Shown one piece after another: positions 56,794 through 64,000 of a stretch of 64,000 nt of DNA. The position numbers and the translations under genes are program-made. The notes beneath the pieces are model-generated. The model saw nothing but the letters and a program-made list of their open reading frames with translations. It had not been told where the DNA came from and did not search any database. The DNA is taken from contig CAJTFN010000015.1 of the NCBI GenBank assembly GCA_910575815.1, positions 43,837 to 107,836 on the forward strand, written 5' to 3'. How positions within the stretch are numbered: the stretch's first letter is position 1; every line of letters starts with the position of its first letter. This DNA comes from Oscillospiraceae bacterium. GTDB taxonomy: Bacteria > Bacillota > Clostridia > Oscillospirales > Oscillospiraceae.

Positions 56794-57120
56794 TTACGGG
56801 TATTCCTGGAGCAGCACTCGAACGACTCGCTCAATTCTTTTTACAGAGGTTTCGGACTGGCCTTGGAGCATGGCCAAAATATTACTTATATAGGGGAATT
56901 GCCCTCCCCCATATAATAGCGCATCTGTCGAAACATGTAAAGCCTGTGCTGCTAAAAGTAATGTCAAAACACTGGGGGCCTTTTCCCCGCGCTCCAGCCT
57001 GCACAGAAAAGCTGTGCTGATTTGAAGCTGAGCCGCCAAGTCACGCTGAGTCATTTGAGCTGCTTTTCGATAGCGGATGAGATTTGCCCCTATGGTCTCT
57101 GCCAGTTGGTCTTTGTCCAT
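56794..57120 (-). CDS. XRE-family transcriptional regulator (108 aa)
   Basis: ATG at 57120 has TGAGGT upstream. Residues about 8-65 are a classic helix-turn-helix: IGANLIRYRKAAQMTQRDLAAQLQISTAFLCRLERGEKAPSVLTLLLAAQAL. The C-terminal helix (NILAMLQGQSETSVKRIERVVRVLL) probably dimerises. It is co-directional with, and 63 bases downstream of, a second XRE gene. Such paired small regulators are common in element control regions; target genes are unknown. Confidence 0.85.
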   Translation of the reverse strand: MDKDQLAETIGANLIRYRKAAQMTQRDLAAQLQISTAFLCRLERGEKAPSVLTLLLAAQALHVSTDALLYGGGQFPYISNILAMLQGQSETSVKRIERVVRVLLQEYP

Positions 57121-57183
57121 GTATGATACCTCATTACGATGTCTGCAACACATGACAAGGGAACCCTTCATGGGGGAAGCGCG

Positions 57184-57516
57184 TCAACCAGACTCTTCTT
57201 TTTCCACAATAATGTGCAGTATTTCGCATATTTTGTCAAGAGAAGAAATAGAATTTTCGTCAAGCATTGTCAAAATCTCTTTCGCTTGTGATGACGTGTC
57301 CCTTCCAAAGAAAACTTCATCAGCACTGACATGTAGGGTTGTCACAAACCGCCAAAGAGTATCCACGCTAAATTGAGCGTCTCCCTGTTCCACATGCGCT
57401 AGATAAGACTTGGAGATTCCCAAGAGCTCAGCCAACTGTTCCTGCGTATACCCGCACCGCTTCCTTATATTCGCTATGTTTTCACCTCGTTGAAGATGTA
57501 TTGCCTTCATATCCAT
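57184..57516 (-). CDS. XRE-family transcriptional regulator (110 aa)
   Basis: ATG at 57516 has AAAGGG upstream. The HTH spans residues about 10-68: RGENIANIRKRCGYTQEQLAELLGISKSYLAHVEQGDAQFSVDTLWRFVTTLHVSADEVFF. A C-terminal helix (AKEILTMLDENSISSLDKICEIL) resembles that of the downstream 56794 regulator, so they are paralogues. It heads the two-gene unit and probably autoregulates. Confidence 0.85.
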   Translation of the reverse strand: MDMKAIHLQRGENIANIRKRCGYTQEQLAELLGISKSYLAHVEQGDAQFSVDTLWRFVTTLHVSADEVFFGRDTSSQAKEILTMLDENSISSLDKICEILHIIVEKEESG

Positions 57517-58082
57517 CCAATCGTCCAGCCCTTTCGCATAGTGGTTAAATTATATTGCCCAGACGAATGGGTGGAAATGCTATAATAAGGATATATTTAG
57601 TGCGTATAAGAGATACTTTTTATATAGTAAAAAACTTTGCCACCCTTTCTCGAAATAAAAACGGGTTTGCAAACAATATATATAGTACAAACGTTTGATT
57701 CCCGTTGGCTGGCTTAGAAGCAGGGCCGGCAGAGAAATACGAGCATCTGCCAGGGAGGTGCCTGCCTATAAGAAATTGACAAAGGAAATCGAAGCAGCTG
57801 CTGGTGGGATGGGGCTGCTGCAAAGCAAAAGCTGGCGCTCCATCGGAGCGTCAGCTTTCCTCTGATATATTAGCGAGATAGGTCTATCCAAAACATTTCT
57901 AATATTATGGAGTTAGCATAAGGCTGGTGAGTAATAAGAAACCGGTGTTAGGCAGGAGAGAGGCTCTTTGCCCAAGAACAAGCCGTTCTCTTTTGTCCAA
58001 ACAGAAGGTTTTGTTGACAAGGGAAAGGTCAGCCTTCAAGGAAATGCTGTAATGCCTCTTTATAGCTGTCCATATCCGTGAC
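57517..58082. other. Gene-poor stretch with hairpin
   Basis: No supported gene. An AT-rich part (57585-57700) with several TATA-like boxes may hold the promoters of the XRE genes. A strong hairpin AAAGCTGGCGCTCC/GGAGCGTCAGCTTT lies at 57828-57862. A short leftward frame (58029-58073, MDSYKEALQHFLEG) may be a leftover peptide. Confidence 0.5.
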
Positions 58083-58252
58083 TTAATGCCTTCCTTTCGA
58101 GAGAGTGCGGTTGGCCGCAATGAGGTCTTTTGCGAGGCCCGCCATGGTATGGGAAAAGTAAGAGAATACACTACATTTGCTCCATCCTCGGCCTCGGTAA
58201 AAGCCCCTAGGCCTCCATCCTTGTCCAAAGTGATTGCTACTAGGTTGTTCAA
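58083..58252 (-). pseudogene. Frameshifted small gene remnant
   Basis: From a TTG at 58252: NNLVAITLDKDGGLGAFTE then GANVVYSL; a second frame continues FSHTMAGLAKDLIAANRTLS to a stop at 58083. The 170-base length is not a multiple of 3, consistent with one or two lost bases. Together they look like a small ICE-type protein of about 56 residues. Confidence 0.4.
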
Positions 58253-58327
58253 ACATGCGCTTCTTGGTCAAATGGAGGACACCTGCTTTTGAGCATAAAC
58301 TCCTTCTTTTTGTGTGACCACAATAGG

Positions 58328-58594
58328 TCAATCATTCCTGACTGTACCTGGATAAACAATTTGGGCGCTGCGGTATTTCTTCCAATCAAGCCGCTGCCCA
58401 CAACGGTCACAAAAACTCATAAATTCACGCTCCAACGTGATTTTACAGCATGGACAAACATAATAAGTTGTATTCGGAAAAACCATCAGCTGCGTTACGA
58501 GCATGGGGACATGAAACTGGGCAAACTTCAAAATGAGACATAAAGTTTGATTTCCCTCGAATAGCTCCAAGCCGAGTTGAATTACCTCTTTCAC
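58328..58594 (-). CDS. Small zinc-ribbon protein (88 aa)
   Basis: The 88-residue protein has a hydrophobic first half and a C-terminal two-Cys-pair ribbon: CPCCKITLEREFMSFCDRCGQRLDW, then YRSAQIVYPG. This form is common among small proteins of mobile elements. Its GTG start overlaps the upstream stop as GTGA and has only a weak ribosome site, so it may depend on coupling. A decayed copy of its ribbon is found at 47925-48000. Function unknown; it may bind zinc and nucleic acid. Confidence 0.65.
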   Translation of the reverse strand: MKEVIQLGLELFEGNQTLCLILKFAQFHVPMLVTQLMVFPNTTYYVCPCCKITLEREFMSFCDRCGQRLDWKKYRSAQIVYPGTVRND

Positions 58595-58794
58595 AATGGC
58601 CGTATTTTTTTTATGTCGCTACCCTCCCTATTTAGATTAAGATACCTCCAGAACTTTTTCGCCGCTGTCGAGTGCTTGTCCCGAATTCCCTCGAAGAAAT
58701 ATTCTGCAGTTTCGATTCCGTTCCCATTATCCATTTGACGGCTATTCTCGCATTCGTTCTTCAGAACAGACTCCTGATAAATTGTAAAAGACAC
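58591..58794 (-). CDS. Small hypothetical protein (67 aa), partner of the zinc-ribbon gene
   Basis: GTG at 58794 is chosen: AAGGAG lies 7 bases upstream, and an earlier GTG at 58803 is too close to it. The peptide is polar with a helix FFEGIRDKHSTAAKKFWRYLN and a basic end. It overlaps the zinc-ribbon gene by 4 bases, so the two are coupled. Family unknown. Confidence 0.5.
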   Translation of the reverse strand: MSFTIYQESVLKNECENSRQMDNGNGIETAEYFFEGIRDKHSTAAKKFWRYLNLNREGSDIKKIRPL

Positions 58795-59176
58795 ATTGGT
58801 CACTCCTTACCTTTATTATAATGCGTGCAAAATCGGCCGTTTTGACAACCTGAATAAATAAAAATGAATAGGGACGCAACAGGTTTTAGTCAAGCACGGC
58901 ATCGTTTAGGAAGGCGTACGGCAAAACAACTTCCCTTATCAAATATTGTTCTGGAATGTAAATAAATTTCAAGTGTTCCAAAATATTTTGAAAGGATAGC
59001 TTAACAAGAGAAGGCCGCAAGCCTTTGCGGCGTGAGAGCTGCCAGCCCAACATAGATTTAATTGCCCCAGACGTAGTATCTGGAAATGCCAGCCTGAACC
59101 ATCTGGTTAAGACTGGCATTTAACATGCTGCATATCTCAAGACAAAAAGTACTTCGATAGAGAGGGGCGAGCCTTA
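58795..59176. other. Gene-poor stretch
   Basis: A leftward frame at 58886-59119 (77 codons, MPVLTRWFRLAFPD) has no good ribosome site and no recognised domain, so I do not call it a gene. Nothing else of note. Confidence 0.4.
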
Positions 59177-59971
59177 TTACATCAGATTACTGTCCAGCTT
59201 TCGACCGACATCACCATGGGAAGTGACTCGGATTTTTTCAAACAGAAAAACTGATGACCAATCTACATTTTCAAAATTCAGTTCAGCGTGGTCAGGGAAA
59301 AACGTCATAATAGCGGCTCTTTCCGTGGGAATATCAAGGGTAAGATGGCTCAATGATGAAAGACCCAAAAACTCGCGAGTTGTTTCGTTCAAATAGCATT
59401 CATGAGCCTGACTGTTCTCGTCTACCCAAAATAAATTGAAGTGTCCAGAGGCCCCATTGGAGCAGATGATTTCTGTTTGGCCATCATTATCAAGGTCCGT
59501 ATGGTACATGTCGCCTTTACATGAGGCGATTTTGGTAATCTCATCATTCATTACTCGATAAAAGTCAAATACACACCCCCCCTCTTCTGACTCGTATTTG
59601 AAGATGAAGCCATCGCACCCCATCATATTTTCAAAGGGTTTTAATCCTGCAGCATCGTCAAGGGATAGCAAATATGTGCTTTTTAAGGTATCCAAAACCC
59701 CCTCATGCTCAACGCCCTCGTCCGTATGCGTATACATTAGTTGTACCAGAGTCCCGTCTGTTTTCACATAGAAGGCCCATTCCTTGCCATAATCGAGAAA
59801 TGTTGTGCTTTCCTCCATGACCTCCTCTATTGGAAATAACCGGAAGCCCGGGGATTCCTCGCTTAATGTAGAGCCGCTTTTTATGTTGGTGTTAGAGCTC
59901 TTACTACATGCACAGAGGAAGAGGAACGCAAATAGTAGAAAAGGCAAGAAAAGAATTTTTCTGTGCCCCAT
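59177..59971 (-). CDS. Lipoprotein with FG-GAP/VCBS-like motif (264 aa)
   Basis: ATG at 59971 has GGAGGTG upstream. Residues 1-22 are a lipoprotein signal with lipobox LFLCACS, so it is anchored on the outer face of the membrane. The mature part has mixed strands and a Ca-binding-like HTDLDNDGQTEIICSNG (about residues 158-174) as in VCBS/FG-GAP repeats, then Trp/Phe-rich segments. Substrate or partner unknown. It is transcribed alone. Confidence 0.7.
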   Translation of the reverse strand: MGHRKILFLPFLLFAFLFLCACSKSSNTNIKSGSTLSEESPGFRLFPIEEVMEESTTFLDYGKEWAFYVKTDGTLVQLMYTHTDEGVEHEGVLDTLKSTYLLSLDDAAGLKPFENMMGCDGFIFKYESEEGGCVFDFYRVMNDEITKIASCKGDMYHTDLDNDGQTEIICSNGASGHFNLFWVDENSQAHECYLNETTREFLGLSSLSHLTLDIPTERAAIMTFFPDHAELNFENVDWSSVFLFEKIRVTSHGDVGRKLDSNLM

Positions 59972-60521
59972 TTTTCACACCTCCCTTAAGGATATCCAAA
60001 ACAACTTAATTTACAATCAGGTCACACTTTTCCCTGCCTTTATATCGCTGTCTTCGGCGTCGAAAACGCGATTCAAATAGGGCTACGAGAAGCCATTGTC
60101 CACAATTGGAATTGCTCTTCAAATGATAATGCATGTATCCTTAATATATATATTGTTTTGGATAGTGAGAATATTTCACACTTTGTCAATTTTGTGCAGC
60201 TTAGGCAGAAGTAAAGCAGGGGAGAGTGCCCAGGAGGCACGGGAGCACTTGAAACCTGGAGGCAAAGATGATTACAAAAAGGCGGGAAGAGTTGGGAAGC
60301 CTCTAGTCTCCGCCAGCGTGTTACTTTTGCCCATCTATCACGAAAGTAAAGCCCTGGCCTTCTGAGCCAGGGCTTTACCGTGGTTTTTATGGTGCTTAAG
60401 CAATGCGGCAATTCTGGTAACATTGATACAGCACTGTGTCCTGTATCGAGTAGATGGGAACAAAAACTTGCGTCTGATTTATCCTCTTAGTTGTATATAG
60501 AGTTATAGGAGTGAGGAGAAC
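59972..60521. other. Gene-free stretch with a strong hairpin
   Basis: No supported gene. AAAGCCCTGG/CCAGGGCTTT at 60349-60378 resembles the hairpins behind Rpn-type genes and the TIR fragment, hinting that a gene was lost here. AT-rich DNA at 60120-60180 could hold the promoter for the 59177 gene. Confidence 0.5.
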
Positions 60522-61856
60522 TCACTGTGACATGGAAGCAGTAGTTTCCTCCAGCCTATCCAGATGCAGCAGAAAATCCGTAAAGAGTATGGCATTCAAT
60601 GCGGCCTTTCTGGACGTATATTCAGGGAACCATCCATGCGCAATGGCATTCCGGCCAGGGACATCGGGGATATAATCCGCCGAGGTATCGCACTGGTACA
60701 TGACAAACTCATCATAGAATGTATAAAGAATTTTTGGGCACGAGTTCTCTGAGATGAGCTTCTCAACAGCGGCTTTGAGGACAGAGCTTCTCACCCTCTC
60801 CGGCAAAGAAGCTTTCTGCTTGACGATACCCTCCCACTGTACCGGCAGCGAGTGAACGACCAGGCCGTATTCCTTGCGCCGATACGCTTTTACGGCCTCG
60901 CACATCAACCGGCTGACACAGGAGGGAATTGGCAGCGTCGCCCAATCCTTCAGGATTTCCGCTATGTAGTCCCGCCCAAACCGTCGAAAAACAAATCTAT
61001 CAATGGCTTCGACCCGCTTCTCGGGAGGCATTTCTTTAACAAGGATTTTGTTTAGCAGAATCATTTCCTGCTCTGGAAGGTCAAAGAGAAGGGAAGGACT
61101 CCACCTTGCGTCCATTAGAGCATGGAGGCACTTCCGTTGATAGGCCCGCCAGAACAGTTCATCGGGGTGAATAGAGAGAACGGCCTCCAATATCGGCGAA
61201 AGCCGATTGGAAAGATGAATTCCGTTGATGTTTGTGATGATTGACTCAATGGGGGTGAGGGCATCCAAGATACTGGTACAGTTGGCAATCCCTTCTGGCA
61301 GACAGTGGCTCGTTTCGTAGAGTTGAACTGCCGGAGAAACCAACAGGTCATTGTTCCGCTGCAGAAAATCTGACTGCCGCAAATTGCTGATAATTTGTGC
61401 ATAGGACATCCCCTGCTCCTCAAGCATTGCCAGCTGATGATTGAAGGCGTCAATGGCCGGCCAGCTGCTCTGAAACCCTCGCAGCGCCACCTGGTCAGGA
61501 AGAGTCGCTCCGATTGCGGTATCAAACTGGCGGATAACCGCAGCCGCGTCAATTGCTGCGGGAGGAGGCCCCATAGCCGCAAGTTCTTGAGCGGGAAATC
61601 CAGAGGCATGGATTTCGGCTTCGCTCAACATTCCGATTTCCACATTGGAACGAATTGCCTCAATGGCTTCTACGGCTGGTTGACTTTCCACTATCTGGTG
61701 CCCCAGGTTTATGATGGTTCCCATTTCCTGCACGACGGGGGATATTTGAACCATAGGCTCTATCAGGGGCCTGACCCGTTCCTGAATCTCCATCATCCTC
61801 TGGAGCGCTTCACCCCATGGGGGGTACTGTGAATTTAAGGGGAATCTCGTCATCAT
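60522..61856 (-). CDS. HEPN-motif protein (about 445 aa), candidate defence effector
   Basis: ATG at 61856 (61853 also possible) follows a weak GAG site. The protein is helical throughout. The C-terminal region has GRNAIAHGWFPEY (about residues 410-422), an R-x4-H pattern typical of HEPN RNases, followed by LNAILFTDFLLHL, as in Abi-like and other HEPN proteins. Upstream helices (FFWRAYQRKC, VFRRFGRDYIAEIL) carry many charges. RNA cleavage is predicted from motif only. It is divergent from the 62292-63995 gene and has its own sigma-A-like promoter and a frameshifted mini-gene in the leader. Confidence 0.6.
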   Translation of the reverse strand: MMTRFPLNSQYPPWGEALQRMMEIQERVRPLIEPMVQISPVVQEMGTIINLGHQIVESQPAVEAIEAIRSNVEIGMLSEAEIHASGFPAQELAAMGPPPAAIDAAAVIRQFDTAIGATLPDQVALRGFQSSWPAIDAFNHQLAMLEEQGMSYAQIISNLRQSDFLQRNNDLLVSPAVQLYETSHCLPEGIANCTSILDALTPIESIITNINGIHLSNRLSPILEAVLSIHPDELFWRAYQRKCLHALMDARWSPSLLFDLPEQEMILLNKILVKEMPPEKRVEAIDRFVFRRFGRDYIAEILKDWATLPIPSCVSRLMCEAVKAYRRKEYGLVVHSLPVQWEGIVKQKASLPERVRSSVLKAAVEKLISENSCPKILYTFYDEFVMYQCDTSADYIPDVPGRNAIAHGWFPEYTSRKAALNAILFTDFLLHLDRLEETTASMSQ

Positions 61857-61901
61857 AATCACTCTCGTTCGTGTGTTTGCATTGTGGGTGTAGCCATATA
61901 C

Positions 61902-62049
61902 CTAGCATGTTCGCCCATCGTTGGTCAGCATAATTTTCCTTGCCAGCCTTGCCCAATCATCATTGAACGTCTCATCAGCAAGGTATTCCTTGACACGCGA
62001 GCTTCTCTACCTGCCAGACACGACTAGCTTGACCGTCTTCATTCTTCAA
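61902..62049 (-). pseudogene. Frameshifted short gene in the HEPN operon leader
   Basis: From a TTG with AAGGAGG 9 bases upstream: KNEDGQASRVWQVEKL. A second frame continues RVKEYLADETFNDDWARLA and KIMLTNDGRTC to a stop. The length of 148 (49 codons plus one) shows a net one-base insertion between about 61975 and 62005. Two half-frames that read protein-like make one small protein of about 48 residues likely. Confidence 0.4.
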
Positions 62050-62072
62050 TATGATGCGCCTCCTTTTTTGCC

Positions 62073-62101
62073 ATTATAACACGAAGCGCGCATGGGGGCA
62101 A
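62073..62101 (-). promoter_or_regulatory. Sigma-A-like promoter of the HEPN gene unit
   Basis: Leftward TTGCCC, a 17-base spacer and TATAAT, followed by AAGGAGG. Confidence 0.7.
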
Positions 62102-62291
62102 GATTGCGAACTTGCCAAATCTGCAAGGCTCTGTTTCTGGAGTCTACACCAGAAGGAAGGCTCACAAAAATTTTGGGACACAATTTGACGCAGAATCCAC
62201 CGTTACTGTAAACTCAAAATATGGGAGCGGTTAGCGGCTTTCCAGCATTTTTGCAATATTGCTCATATTCTTTGACGAAGGAGGCCAGGCC

Positions 62292-63995
62292 ATGGCAAAA
62301 CAGAAAAAGGGAAAAACCATAAGCAATCTGGATAAAACGATTGGACGAGTTGTCGGAATCGAGACCCAAAACCCGTCTGAGTTTCGGATGAAAATAAGCG
62401 ACTTCATGGAGCAATACAAATCATATGCTGAGGCATTTGGCCTGACGGGAAACCCCTCCGTAAAGCCACACGTCAAGAGGGAAGATTTGGAGTTCTACCA
62501 TGATATTTGCAAAGAAGAAAACGCGACAGATTATATTTGTGCAACAAGGACTCTCTTGGCGGGGTATTGGTATACGCATCGAGTGGTTTATACTTTCACA
62601 GAGGAGACACTCGACTTTCTGGATAAGGAGATGGATATTGATAATTTTCGTCTCAATATTTCCACTTTGCAAAGAGCAGCGACAGAAGAGCCGATTCTGA
62701 TTGAGCTGCCTCCTGGTTATCCAATCCAAAAAGCATTCCTTGGGCGCGTTTCTTTCTTCAGCGAGGCAACGGGGAAAGCCACTGAACTGGATGCCCTGGA
62801 TTTCTGCATATTCGCCTGCCTGGTAAAAAAAGAGAAGACTTTGGCGCTAATTGGAGCCTCCGCTGACATGCCCGTTTCGCAATACATCCAAAGCAGAACC
62901 CAAATCCTTGACGGTCATGGCGAAGAGGTTTGCTTTTTGACAAGACTGGTAGTCTATATCGCATACATGAAGGGCATGCAGGATACGAAAGACACAGTAT
63001 TTGTGGAGGAGCCCATCAAAAATGGCGTTCGTTTTAAGGTGCTGCCAGCCCATGCAGAGAGTCCAACAGCAGACGAATCATGTGAGGCGGGATGGATTCG
63101 GGCTGGTCTTGCCCCTGTTATGGGATACTATGACCGGATGAATATGATACGAGATTTCAGCAGCGATTTATCCGCCTGGTCGCCGGAAAAAAGCTCGTGC
63201 GACATTGATGACACGGACGCTTCGATGCGAGCCTTTTTAGAAAGGGTCGTTCTCAGTTGGGAAAGCAACAGAAATCTATACGGATTTAACAACGAACTGG
63301 CGCTTTCCGCTGCTTTGGACATGGTAATCGATGTCCTCTCGTCGGGAATATCCTCGGACCTCCTGGACTATATGCCATACAATGTTATGGCCTTCTATCC
63401 AACAGAGTCTAATGCATTCATGACGGCTCTCATAAGCCGCTGTTCCTTAAAGGGAGGCCGCCGGGGTGTTTATCTGATTGTTTTGACGCGGCCAGATGAA
63501 TGTTCTTCTGTTTGTTACTTCGGGGAAGACGAGCCGCTCATAGAGGGGAAACTGGAAAGATGGTCCGAGGAAATTGACGCAGATGCCGCACTCGTCTTGG
63601 GCATTTTCAAGTACACTCTGACGATTTTGCGGCGAAAGGCCCTACGTAAAATGAACAGTTCCGGCCAGCCCAACCCTCCAAATCCGCATCTCCCAGAAAA
63701 GAAATTACCTATACCCTCCGCCCCAATTATCCGGCAGGGAGGGGATATCAGCGATATCATCCCAATTGCCATGTACGACCTCACTAAGCGCGCGATAAAG
63801 CGTGTGCCCAGAAAGGAGGAGGCCCGGAGGAGCGGATGGAAGATGACGCCTCACACCCGCCGGAGGCACCCACACCGTTATTGGGTCGGGAGCGGGGAGA
63901 ACCGGCGCCAAGAGATACGCTGGTTGGAAAGTATCCACATCAACAAACAAAGTGAAGACGCCGTACCAGCGGTAACTGTCCACGAAGTCAAATGA
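62292..63995 (+). CDS. Hypothetical protein (567 aa) with basic C-terminal motif, partner of the HEPN gene
   Basis: ATG at 62292 has AAGGAGG about 9 bases upstream; an earlier ATG at 62259 is poorer. The protein is mixed alpha/beta. The N-terminal 60 residues are basic (AKQKKGKTISNLDKTI); the centre contains FCIFACLVKKEKTLALIGA and WSEEIDADAALVLGIFKYTL. The C-terminus has HTRRRHPHRYWVGSGENRRQ (about 525-544), a Trp/His/Arg-rich motif seen at the end of proteins in Clostridia conjugative elements. No catalytic domain is recognised. The stop is followed by GAGGAGG at the window end, so another gene probably follows in the same operon. Confidence 0.6.
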   Translation: MAKQKKGKTISNLDKTIGRVVGIETQNPSEFRMKISDFMEQYKSYAEAFGLTGNPSVKPHVKREDLEFYHDICKEENATDYICATRTLLAGYWYTHRVVYTFTEETLDFLDKEMDIDNFRLNISTLQRAATEEPILIELPPGYPIQKAFLGRVSFFSEATGKATELDALDFCIFACLVKKEKTLALIGASADMPVSQYIQSRTQILDGHGEEVCFLTRLVVYIAYMKGMQDTKDTVFVEEPIKNGVRFKVLPAHAESPTADESCEAGWIRAGLAPVMGYYDRMNMIRDFSSDLSAWSPEKSSCDIDDTDASMRAFLERVVLSWESNRNLYGFNNELALSAALDMVIDVLSSGISSDLLDYMPYNVMAFYPTESNAFMTALISRCSLKGGRRGVYLIVLTRPDECSSVCYFGEDEPLIEGKLERWSEEIDADAALVLGIFKYTLTILRRKALRKMNSSGQPNPPNPHLPEKKLPIPSAPIIRQGGDISDIIPIAMYDLTKRAIKRVPRKEEARRSGWKMTPHTRRRHPHRYWVGSGENRRQEIRWLESIHINKQSEDAVPAVTVHEVK

Positions 63996-64000
63996 GGAGG

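Noticed and set aside
58886..59119. Leftward 77-codon frame
   Set aside because: No ribosome site, no domain, and no coupling to a neighbour; left as unassigned.
1..64000. CRISPR arrays, tRNA and rRNA genes
   Set aside because: Read for regular repeat-spacer spacing and for cloverleaf or rRNA-like conserved segments; none recognised. I cannot fully exclude a tRNA without a covariance search.

Overview
The window looks like low-to-mid GC Firmicutes DNA, most likely a gut Clostridia (Oscillospiraceae-like) genome. The reasons are strong AGGAGG ribosome sites, S-layer-homology and Cna_B surface proteins, SpoVG domains, many PD-(D/E)XK (Rpn-type) nuclease genes, an RpiR-controlled phosphonate-type ABC importer and an ECF sigma/DUF4367 anti-sigma pair. 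The taxonomic placement is inference from gene content; no rRNA or tRNA gene was recognised.

Region 1 (1-27 kb) reads as cargo of a large mobile element, either an integrative conjugative element or a plasmid. After three or four small rightward genes almost everything is leftward, in short operons of small proteins: an SprT-like protein that lacks the catalytic Glu, a pilin-like protein, an HD hydrolase, DUF2442/DUF4160, NADAR, DUF3990 with its partner, DUF262, a YkgJ-type Cys-cluster protein, an N6-methylase-like protein, a SecB-like/DUF6575 operon, a double-SpoVG protein, a 2519-residue thioester/Cna_B adhesin and an S-layer-homology/peptidase protein. No relaxase, integrase, coupling ATPase or replication gene is visible, so the element type is not proven. 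The most striking signal is a non-sigma-A promoter-like motif, ATNRYTTTC-N9-GCATATMAY. It occurs ten times with identical spacing upstream of leftward genes between 3.3 and 33.6 kb and defines a candidate regulon that includes the surface proteins.

Region 2 (27-36 kb) holds an IS200-type transposase, secreted or membrane proteins of unknown function, and two intact Rpn/PD-(D/E)XK genes lying among dead copies of the same families. Many of the dead copies keep only a C-terminus and its terminator.

Region 3 (36-46 kb) has a two-gene membrane/hypothetical operon and then an RpiR regulator, a secreted amidotransferase-like protein, PhnD, PhnC, two PhnE permeases and a cytosolic 5'-nucleotidase-like phosphatase. 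An 11-bp inverted repeat upstream of the importer operon is a good RpiR operator candidate.

Region 4 (46-52.5 kb) is mostly ruins: a beheaded ABC ATPase joined to a beheaded TIR-like gene, fragments of genes found elsewhere in the window, and a collapsed second copy of the 36.8-46.2 kb module in which two internal deletions have left three joined pieces. One intact membrane/coiled-coil/NPCBM-like gene is present.

Region 5 (52.5-64 kb) carries two paralogous secreted proteins, an ECF sigma/anti-sigma/secreted-protein operon, two XRE regulators, a zinc-ribbon mini-operon, a lipoprotein, and finally a divergent pair made of a HEPN-motif protein and a 567-residue protein. That pair could be a defence-type module or element cargo.
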